From contig DHWK01000026.1 of the NCBI GenBank assembly GCA_002413145.1, forward strand, positions 1 to 11,682: a stretch of DNA of 11,682 nucleotides. The letters are read 5' to 3'. The notes beneath the pieces are model-generated. The model made no database searches and was not told the origin of the DNA. It worked only from the letters and a program-made list of their open reading frames with translations. Shown piece by piece: positions 7,029-11,682 of the stretch; position 1 is the stretch's first letter; every line of letters starts with the position of its first letter. The stretch comes from a bacterium UBP12_UBA5184 (GTDB lineage: Bacteria; Vulcanimicrobiota; Vulcanimicrobiia; Vulcanimicrobiales; Vulcanimicrobiaceae). The position numbers were made by a program, and so were the translations under genes.

Positions 7029-7506
7029 GCAAAGCGCGCCGGCGCCGGTCGAGCCGGACATCGTCATCGAACGCGCCGGCGTTGCGGACGTCGCGACGCT
7101 GCTTCCACTCTTCGAAGCGTACCGGGCGTTCTATCGGGCCGCGCCCGACGCCGCCGGCGCCGAGACGTTCTTGCGCGAACGACTCGAACGCGATGAATCG
7201 GTCGTCCTCATCGCGCGCGATCCGGCGAATGGCAACGCGCTCGGGTTCGCGCAGCTCTACCGACTCTTCAGTTCGATCCGTATGACGCCACTTTGGCTCC
7301 TCAACGATCTTTACGTCGCTCCCGCCGCTCGCCGGCAGGGCTTGGGGTTACGACTCATGCGCGCGATCGAAGATCTCGCTCGCGAAAACGGTGCGCGCCG
7401 GCTCGAATTGACGACGCTGGTCCACAACCGAATGGCGCAACGGCTGTACGAGGCCGCGGGCTGGCGCCGCGACGACGAGTTCCACGCCTATACGCGCGAT
7501 CTCTGA
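7021..7506 (+). CDS. GNAT-family N-acetyltransferase (start uncertain, non-standard)
   Basis: An acetyl-CoA-dependent N-acetyltransferase of unknown substrate. The frame encodes a full GNAT fold: IVIERAGVADVATLLPLFEAY from about 7060 (strand 1, helix 1), a central strand LGFAQLYRLF, LNDLYVAPAARRQGLGLRLM (motif A with the acetyl-CoA loop RRQGLG), LELTTLVHNRMAQRLYEAAGW (motif B) and a C-terminal FHAYTRDL. The first usual start codon in frame is TTG at 7171, which would remove strand 1 and helix 1. The frame is closed by a stop at 7009, so the only starts before the fold are rare codons such as CTG 7021 (overlapping the aminotransferase stop) or ATT 7015. I give CTG 7021 as the best guess. The C-terminal end and the family are secure. 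It ends four bases from the convergent gene. Confidence 0.8.
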   Translation: MAKQSAPAPVEPDIVIERAGVADVATLLPLFEAYRAFYRAAPDAAGAETFLRERLERDESVVLIARDPANGNALGFAQLYRLFSSIRMTPLWLLNDLYVAPAARRQGLGLRLMRAIEDLARENGARRLELTTLVHNRMAQRLYEAAGWRRDDEFHAYTRDL

Positions 7507-7510
7507 GCGG

Positions 7511-7975
7511 TTAGGTCTGCGCTCCCGACGTAAACGAGCCGAGCGTCGCGAACAGGCAGTTTCCCTGACCCGGCAGCTGCAGCCGGACGGTATAGCGCGT
7601 GTTCGGTCGCAGCGGCGGCAGCCAGGCCTTCGCGATCTCCATCGAGTCCAGGTTGATGTTCGGTGGCGCCAGATAACCGCTGGTATCGAGCTGCAACGTT
7701 CCGCCGTCATTGGCATACGGCGTCCCATCGCTTAAGACGACGCGCTGCTCTTCGATCGCCGGGCCGCCGCGCGGGACGGGGACCGCGATCTCGACCCAAT
7801 TGCCTTGCAGCGGGACGCCGGACGCGCCATCGGCCGGAAAGAGCAGCACCGGCGCGACGGCAGGCGTGACCGAGCACGGTGCACTCTTGAGATATTCGGC
7901 GCTAGCCGTCTGCGGCGCGCCGAGCGCGAGGACGGCGCACAACGCGAGCGCGCCGGAGATGAGCTTTGTATACAT
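7511..7975 (-). CDS. Small exported protein with an Ig-like beta domain, function unknown
   Basis: A 154-residue protein with a clear Sec signal peptide: K4, a hydrophobic stretch (5-20) and a likely signal peptidase I site after TASA (26). The mature part (about 128 residues) has two cysteines, C34 and C140, which could form one disulfide across the domain. LLFPADGASGVPLQGNWVEIAV (44-65) resembles the first strands of bacterial Ig-like domains, and LRPNTRYTVRLQL (122-134) resembles the Y-strand of fibronectin type III folds, so a single beta sandwich is likely. I do not recognise a family. The ATG at 7975 is preceded directly by CATACT and lacks a Shine-Dalgarno sequence. Downstream it is convergent with the GNAT gene. 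trpS ends 64 bases upstream on the same strand. Confidence 0.75.
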   Translation of the reverse strand: MYTKLISGALALCAVLALGAPQTASAEYLKSAPCSVTPAVAPVLLFPADGASGVPLQGNWVEIAVPVPRGGPAIEEQRVVLSDGTPYANDGGTLQLDTSGYLAPPNINLDSMEIAKAWLPPLRPNTRYTVRLQLPGQGNCLFATLGSFTSGAQT

Positions 7976-8039
7976 AGTATGACGTTTGTTCCCACAACTG
8001 CGACTCGAGGCGACCGGGCGCTCGCCGTGACCCTCTAAC

Positions 8040-9056
8040 TCAGCGAGGCAGTTTCATCGCCGACTTGACGTCGGCGAGCGTTTCCTTTGCGACGGCGCGC
8101 GCTTTCTCGGCGCCGGCCTCCAAGATCGCGCCGACCGCGTTCTCGTCGAGATTCGCGCGGCGTTCGCGCACGGGCCGCATGTAGCCGTTGACTTTTTCGG
8201 CGAGTTCGGCTTTGCAATCGACGCAGCCGAGCGTGCCGCTGCGGCAGTTCTCTTCGATCCACGGGACGCGCGGCGCGTTAACGGCGTTGTGCAGCGCGAA
8301 GACGGGACAAATCTCCGGCCGTCCGGGATCGTGTCGGCGCACCTTTAGGGGATCGGTGATCATCGAGCGGACTTTCTTCGTCGTCGTCTGTTCGTCGTCG
8401 GCGATCTCGATCTGATTGTCGTACGACTTCGACATCTTGCGCCCGTCGATGCCGGGGACGTCGGGGAATTCACTGAGCGTCGGTTGCGGTTCGATCAGCG
8501 TCGGGCCATAGAGATGATTGAAGCGGCGCACGACCTCGCGGCCGAGCTCGAGGTGCGAGAGTTGGTCCTTGCCGACGGGCACGGTATTGGCGCGCACGAT
8601 CAAGATGTCGCAAAGTTGCATCAGCGGATAGCCTAAGAACCCGTACGTTGCGATCTCCGCTCCGAGTTCGGCGATCTGATCCTTGTAGGTCGGGACGCGC
8701 TGCAGCCACGAGAGCGGTACGATCATCGAGAGCAAGAGATGCAGTTCGCTGATTTCGGGGACGTGAGACTGCACGTACAGCGTGCATTTTTGCGGATCGA
8801 CGCCGGCGGCCAACCAATCGAGCACCAGCTCCGTCGTATTGCGCCGGATCGCGTCGGTGCGATCGAACGAGGTCGTCAGCGCGTGCAGGTCGGCGACTTC
8901 GAAAAACGCCTCGCTCGTCTTGCTGAATTCGACCCACTGCGTCAAGACGCCGACGAGATGGCCGAGATGCAAGCGCCCCGTGGGCCGCATCCCCGACATG
9001 ATCCGGCGACCGCTTTGCGTCTCTTGCACCACCACCGGCCCTATGCTAGTATCCAC
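8040..9056 (-). CDS. trpS: Tryptophanyl-tRNA synthetase, with iron-sulfur-type cysteine motif
   Basis: A class Ic aminoacyl-tRNA synthetase that charges tRNA-Trp in the cytoplasm. It shows the HIGH-type motif PTGRLHLGH (25-33) and KMSKS (207-211) after FPDVPGIDGR, with a normal length (338 residues at most). Four cysteines C250, C271, C278 and C281 give the spacing C-x20-C-x6-C-x2-C, close to the C-x22-C-x6-C-x2-C that binds a [4Fe-4S] cluster in Thermotoga TrpRS. The GTG at 9056 is the farthest start, but homology begins only near residue 18. Likely starts are one of the GTG codons at residues 8-10 (9027-9035) or ATG at residue 20 (8997-8999). A TAGCAT box at 9043-9048 would put transcription start close to GTG 9035. 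It is divergent from the zinc-ribbon gene across about 100 bases. Confidence 0.95.
   Translation of the reverse strand: MDTSIGPVVVQETQSGRRIMSGMRPTGRLHLGHLVGVLTQWVEFSKTSEAFFEVADLHALTTSFDRTDAIRRNTTELVLDWLAAGVDPQKCTLYVQSHVPEISELHLLLSMIVPLSWLQRVPTYKDQIAELGAEIATYGFLGYPLMQLCDILIVRANTVPVGKDQLSHLELGREVVRRFNHLYGPTLIEPQPTLSEFPDVPGIDGRKMSKSYDNQIEIADDEQTTTKKVRSMITDPLKVRRHDPGRPEICPVFALHNAVNAPRVPWIEENCRSGTLGCVDCKAELAEKVNGYMRPVRERRANLDENAVGAILEAGAEKARAVAKETLADVKSAMKLPR
9043..9054 (-). promoter_or_regulatory. Candidate -10 box region for trpS
   Basis: Read on the minus strand, GATACT (9049-9054) is followed at once by TAGCAT (9043-9048). The second box ends seven bases before the GTG at 9035, so transcription from it would give a nearly leaderless trpS mRNA beginning at residue 8 of the longest frame. 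I see no convincing -35 box. This is a spacing argument only, and the bases are also within the longest possible coding frame. Confidence 0.25.
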
Positions 9057-9088
9057 GCATATCAGGGCTTCGCTGGCTAGGGCGCATC

Positions 9089-9102
9089 ACCAATCCGTTG
9101 GT
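9089..9102. repeat. Short inverted repeat in the divergent trpS / zinc-ribbon gap
   Basis: ACCAA-TCCG-TTGGT forms a perfect 5-base-pair inverted repeat with a four-base spacer. As RNA on the plus strand, the loop UCCG fits the stable UNCG tetraloop class. It lies between the two divergent starts and could be a protein-binding site or a small hairpin in the leader of the zinc-ribbon gene. It could also be chance at this length. Confidence 0.3.
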
Positions 9103-9143
9103 CACGAACGTAGCGAGTCGAAACCGACATCTAACCCAAAAAT

Positions 9144-9148
9144 GAGGT
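9144..9148 (+). promoter_or_regulatory. Shine-Dalgarno GAGGT for the zinc-ribbon gene (TTG start)
   Basis: GAGGT, eight bases before a TTG codon, is a good ribosome binding site and decides the start at 9157. The family also begins at this residue (YTDERLTC), with no ATG available. It is one of only two clear Shine-Dalgarno sequences in the window. Confidence 0.7.
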
Positions 9149-9156
9149 AGCTCGCT

Positions 9157-9474
9157 TTGTATACTGACGAACGGCTGACCTGCACCGATTGCGGTGCGGA
9201 GTTCGCTTTCACGGCCGGAGAACAAGAATTTTTTGCCAGCAAGGGGTTTCAAAATAAGCCCAACCGTTGTCCCGATTGCCGCGCGGTGCGCAAAGCCGCG
9301 CGCGGTCAAGGCGGCGGTGGCGCGCGTGGAGGCGACGGCGGCGCACGCGAGATGTACACGGTGACGTGCACCGGTTGCGGCCAGCCGGCCGAGGTGCCGT
9401 TTCAGCCGCGCGGCGACAAACCGGTCTATTGCCGCGATTGCTTTTCGCAGAAACAACGTCCCTCATACCGCTGA
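9157..9474 (+). CDS. Double zinc-ribbon protein (zf-trcl-type N-terminus)
   Basis: A 105-residue small protein with four CxxC pairs: C9/C12 and C38/C41 form the first ribbon, C71/C74 and C92/C95 the second. The first domain, LTCTDCGAEFAFTAGEQEFF then KGFQNKPNRCPDCR, matches the widespread 'probable zinc-ribbon' (zf-trcl) family. The second, TCTGCGQPAEVPFQPRG then KPVYCRDCF, is the ribbon often fused to it in several phyla. The two are joined by a Gly/Arg-rich linker (about 49-64) resembling RGG RNA-binding tracts. The function is unknown. Nucleic-acid or ribosome binding is an inference from the ribbons and linker. Start is TTG with a good Shine-Dalgarno sequence. It is divergent from trpS and convergent with thiD, 18 bases apart with no terminator seen. 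Confidence 0.88.
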   Translation: MYTDERLTCTDCGAEFAFTAGEQEFFASKGFQNKPNRCPDCRAVRKAARGQGGGGARGGDGGAREMYTVTCTGCGQPAEVPFQPRGDKPVYCRDCFSQKQRPSYR

Positions 9475-9492
9475 CGCGACCGTAACCGGAAC

Positions 9493-10263
9493 CTAGTTCG
9501 CGACGCGCATCGAGCCCAGCTCGTGCGCGTCTCGCATTTTCCGCCGCACGTAGGCGCGTGCGCGGGGCACCGCCTCCCGAACCGTTTGGCCGCCGGCGAG
9601 CGCGGCGGCGAGTGCGTCCGCGAGGAGACAACCCGTGCCGCGCATCGGCGCGGCGATCCGCGCGCCTTCGAAGGTCGAGACTTCGCCGTCGAAGAGGACG
9701 TCGAGCGCGCGTTCGGCGAGGTGGCCGCCTTTGACGAGCGCCGCGGTGGCCCCGTCCGAGACGATCGTGCGCGCCGCCAACTCCATCGTCTCGACGTCGT
9801 CGCAACGTTCGAGTCCGGCGAGACGGCGCGCCTCGTCGAGGTTCGGCGTGACCAGGGTGACGAGCGGGATCAGATCGCGCACGATCGCCGCGACGGCCGC
9901 GTGGTCCGTAAACGCGCCGCCGCCGCTCGCTTCGAAGGCGGGGTCGTAGACGATCGGGACGCCTACCCCGCGTAAGCGCGTCACTATCGTCGCGATCGCG
10001 CCGCAGCCGGGCAGCGCGCCGATGCGATAGGCTCCGATCGGCGCCGCCGCGAGCGCATCGAACTGCGCTTCGATCATCTGCGGCGGAACCTCGTGGAGCG
10101 CGTGAACCCCGCGCGCGTCCTGCGCCGAGACGCCGGCCACGACCATGACGCCGCGCGCTCCGCATTCGGCGAGGGCGCGCAGGTCGAGGCCGAGTCCCGC
10201 GGCGTTCCACGGATCGGTCGTCCCGATCGTGCAGACCACGGGCGCCGTGGCGCGCGGGCTCAC
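9493..10263 (-). CDS. thiD: Hydroxymethylpyrimidine / phosphomethylpyrimidine kinase
   Basis: A 256-residue ribokinase-fold kinase that phosphorylates HMP and HMP-phosphate to HMP-pyrophosphate, the pyrimidine half of thiamine. Family marks are AGLGLDLRAL (22-31, Asp27), VSAQDARGV (45-53, with Gln48 at the HMP site), PIVYDPAFEASGG (103-115), TPNLDEARRLAG (139-150), VKGGHL (177-182), DVLFDGEV (188-195) and RGTGCLLADALAA (208-220, with the GTGC anion hole and Cys212). The usual DPSGGAG segment is DPWNAAG here, an unusual change beside the substrate. The frame stays open upstream inside thiE, but GTG 10263, overlapping the thiE stop as GTGA, gives the family N-terminus. A thiamine role is supported by the thiE neighbour. 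Whether it does both phosphorylations is not certain. Confidence 0.9.
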   Translation of the reverse strand: MSPRATAPVVCTIGTTDPWNAAGLGLDLRALAECGARGVMVVAGVSAQDARGVHALHEVPPQMIEAQFDALAAAPIGAYRIGALPGCGAIATIVTRLRGVGVPIVYDPAFEASGGGAFTDHAAVAAIVRDLIPLVTLVTPNLDEARRLAGLERCDDVETMELAARTIVSDGATAALVKGGHLAERALDVLFDGEVSTFEGARIAAPMRGTGCLLADALAAALAGGQTVREAVPRARAYVRRKMRDAHELGSMRVAN

Positions 10264-10874
10264 CGCGTCAACATCTCCCAGCGGGCGACCAAGGCGCGCG
10301 CCATCGCCGCGCGATCCGGAGCGCGCGCGATCGCCGAAATCACGGCCGCCATCGACGCGCCGCTCGCGACGACGCGCTCGAGGTCGACGAGTTCGATCCC
10401 CCCGATCGCCGCCACCGGAAGCGACGTCGCCGCGACGACGGCGCGCAGGCCTGCCGCTCCGATCGCAGCGCCGGCGTCGGCTTTGCTCGCGGTCGCGTTC
10501 AATGGCCCGGCGCCGAGATAGTCTGCGCCGAGCGCCGCCGCCGCGCGCGCTTCCAGCGGCGTCGCGCACGAGACGCCAAAGAGTTTTCCGGCGAGCCGCG
10601 CGCGCACGCGCTGCGCTCCAAGCCGTTGGAGATCTTCCTGACCGGCGTGCAACCCGTCGGCCTCGAGCGCGACCTCGAGGTCGTCGTTGACGACAAGCAT
10701 CGCGTCATGCGCCTGCGCCAACGCGTGCAGTTCGCGCACCAGGGGCCGATCGGCGCCGTCCTTCGCGCGATATTGAATCAGCCGAACGCCGGCTGCGAGC
10801 ACCTCGCGGGCCAGAGCGAGCGGAGGCGCTGTCTCTGCGTCGAGGATCGCGTAGATGCCGGTGAGCCTGCCCAT
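10260..10874 (-). CDS. thiE: Thiamine-phosphate synthase
   Basis: A 204-residue TIM-barrel enzyme that joins HMP-pyrophosphate and thiazole phosphate to make thiamine phosphate. Family motifs in order are GIYAILD (6-12), RLIQYRAKD (31-39), LVVNDDLEVALEADGLHAGQEDL (60-82; the usual NDR reads NDD), GVSCATPLEARAAAALGADYLGAGP (99-123, with the GADYxGxGP pyrophosphate region), the TASK loop (127-130) and VAAIGGI (153-159). Length is normal. It overlaps thiD by GTGA, so the two form a pair that catalyses consecutive steps, with ThiE using the ThiD product. The ATG lies just 7 bases after a strong hairpin, with no Shine-Dalgarno sequence free next to it. No TPP riboswitch elements (for example the CUGAGA block) are seen before it. 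Confidence 0.93.
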   Translation of the reverse strand: MGRLTGIYAILDAETAPPLALAREVLAAGVRLIQYRAKDGADRPLVRELHALAQAHDAMLVVNDDLEVALEADGLHAGQEDLQRLGAQRVRARLAGKLFGVSCATPLEARAAAALGADYLGAGPLNATASKADAGAAIGAAGLRAVVAATSLPVAAIGGIELVDLERVVASGASMAAVISAIARAPDRAAMARALVARWEMLTR

Positions 10875-10881
10875 AACGAAA

Positions 10882-10909
10882 GTGGAGGGCCGCTTTCGCG
10901 TCCCTCCAC
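10882..10909 (-). terminator. Strong GAAA-tetraloop hairpin between the lipoprotein gene and thiE
   Basis: On the minus strand GTGGAGGG (10902-10909) pairs perfectly with CCCTCCAC (10882-10889). Inside, one A-G mismatch is followed by CGC/GCG and a GAAA loop (10894-10897), a very stable GNRA-capped hairpin. It begins 23 bases after the lipoprotein stop and is followed by TTTCGTT, a broken U-tract, so an imperfect intrinsic terminator is the simplest reading. It also ends only seven bases before the thiE ATG, and its 5' arm carries a GGAGGG Shine-Dalgarno-like sequence that is hidden in the stem. It could therefore control thiE translation instead, or as well. Confidence 0.6.
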
Positions 10910-10932
10910 ATCGAGACCGTTCTAGGCGTCGT

Positions 10933-11598
10933 TTACGGCGCTTCCCCGACGACGACGACCACCGTGCCGATAACGCCGCTGCTGTGTGTCGCGACGAGAC
11001 GGATGCAGTAGTTGCCGGTCGTCGCGGGCGACGGCAGAATCGGGGTCGTCGGCGCGAAGGGCGAGGCCGCGGCCGGCGTCATCGGGGGGCCGACGAAGAT
11101 TTGCGCCGCCAGCGCGGTGTAGTTCGGATAGCTGCCGACGGGTCCGCTGGAGGGCGGCGGCTGCGCCTGCAACTGGGTGTAGGCGCCGTTGTAGAGTGGA
11201 TACGCGGCGCCGCCGGGACCCTGCTGCAACAGCGAGTTGATCGGAAACGGCGGCGACGGCGGCGTGCCGCACGTCCCGGAGCCGTTCGGCGAGGCGCCCT
11301 TCAGGTACGCAGTTCCCGCCGGCGCGTAGGCCGCCGACCACGTGAAGACCTGATCGGGGATGATCGTCGCGCCCGCGCCCGTCCCTTTTTCGGCGGTCGC
11401 AGAGACGAGGAGCGGCGCGTTGCCGGTTGGGTTGACGAAGAAATCGTTGACCGACGCCGAGCCGTTCTGAAACATGATGAAGCTTGGGGTCTGTGAAGAC
11501 GTGCCGAGATTGGAGCTGAATCCATAGCCGCCGCCCGAGCACGCGGCCAACAACGCAAGGCCCGATGCCGCGATCAGCGATGATGCGAGACGACGCAT
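10933..11598 (-). CDS. Predicted lipoprotein, low-complexity and beta-rich, function unknown
   Basis: A 221-residue exported protein with a classical lipoprotein signal: R2-R3, a hydrophobic run (8-17) and a lipobox LLAAC with Cys20. A Ser/Gly linker (21-37) follows. The mature part is rich in Gly, Ala, Pro, Ser and Thr with short strand-like stretches (PSFIMF, APLLVSATAE, DQVFTWSAAY, NYCIRLVATHSSGVIGTVVVVV) and two cysteines, C110 and C198, able to form one disulfide. The end looks like the last strands of an Ig-like fold. No family is recognised. The start at ATG 11598 is supported by GGGAG six bases upstream and by the signal peptide. It precedes thiE on the same strand but is separated from it by the hairpin. 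Confidence 0.78.
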   Translation of the reverse strand: MRRLASSLIAASGLALLAACSGGGYGFSSNLGTSSQTPSFIMFQNGSASVNDFFVNPTGNAPLLVSATAEKGTGAGATIIPDQVFTWSAAYAPAGTAYLKGASPNGSGTCGTPPSPPFPINSLLQQGPGGAAYPLYNGAYTQLQAQPPPSSGPVGSYPNYTALAAQIFVGPPMTPAAASPFAPTTPILPSPATTGNYCIRLVATHSSGVIGTVVVVVGEAP

Positions 11599-11604
11599 AT
11601 AAAA

Positions 11605-11609
11605 CTCCC
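11605..11609 (-). promoter_or_regulatory. Shine-Dalgarno GGGAG for the lipoprotein gene
   Basis: On the minus strand GGGAG lies six bases (TTTTAT) before ATG 11598. This is a good ribosome binding site and fixes the start. In the remaining 73 bases to the window edge I see no further gene and no -10/-35 pair that I trust. Confidence 0.65.
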
Positions 11610-11682
11610 GGTTGACACGAGAAAAGAGTCGACGGCCTTCTGAAAGTTCCGCCGCCGAGTACGTGGCGCGATTTTGCCCCGT

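Noticed and set aside
5721..7067. Minus-strand frame of 448 codons opposite the aminotransferase
   Set aside because: The opposite strand encodes an aminotransferase with every catalytic motif. The 448-codon translation has only compositional bias.
7996..8039. GGCGA...TCGCC inverted repeat after trpS as a terminator
   Set aside because: Only five base pairs with an eight-base loop and no following T-run, so it was not annotated.
10264..10569. Upstream extension of the thiD frame inside thiE
   Set aside because: The translation is Arg/Gly-rich shadow sequence of thiE. The thiD family N-terminus begins right after GTG 10263.
11612..11617. Perfect TTGACA on the plus strand near the right edge
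   Set aside because: No -10 box follows at 16-18 bases (the position reads GCCTTC), and it lies over the leader of a minus-strand gene. It is probably chance.

Overview
The window is a high-GC, gene-dense bacterial chromosome segment with no tRNA, rRNA, CRISPR array, insertion sequence or phage gene that I can see. Coding uses ATG, GTG and TTG starts, and many neighbours overlap by 4 to about 50 bases. The gene content is housekeeping: lysine synthesis, a nucleotide house-cleaning enzyme, rod-shape machinery, tRNA charging and thiamine synthesis. The lineage cannot be fixed from the sequence. The style (very high GC, divergent Mre proteins, mostly no Shine-Dalgarno, TATACT-type boxes next to start codons, small secreted beta-rich proteins) would fit a poorly cultured phylum such as Eremiobacterota/Vulcanimicrobiota (WPS-2). 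That is a low-confidence guess.

Left part, plus strand (1-7506). The 3' end of lysA runs into a small DUF3465-type lipoprotein gene. A promoter-like gap follows, then a tightly packed block: maf, mreB, mreC, mreD and mrdA (PBP2), with start/stop overlaps at every junction. This is the classical elongasome cluster: the MreB filament, MreC and MreD as membrane links, and PBP2 as the transpeptidase. The expected rodA is not next. A class I aminotransferase and a GNAT acetyltransferase follow instead. The GNAT N-terminus has no ATG, GTG or TTG start.

Right part, mostly minus strand (7511-11598). Reading against the coordinates, a lipoprotein gene comes first, then a strong GAAA-tetraloop hairpin, then the thiE-thiD thiamine pair. 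A short zinc-ribbon gene lies on the plus strand, divergent from trpS. trpS encodes a tryptophanyl-tRNA synthetase with the four-cysteine pattern of the iron-sulfur subtype. A small exported protein follows, convergent with the GNAT gene.

I do not see a wholly new multi-gene system. The most interesting points are at residue level or are regulatory: the TrpRS cysteine motif, an actin-like glutamine in the MreB active site, apparent loss of a PBP2 zinc site, the hairpin that sits against the thiE start, a probable leaderless maf transcript, and the start-less GNAT gene.
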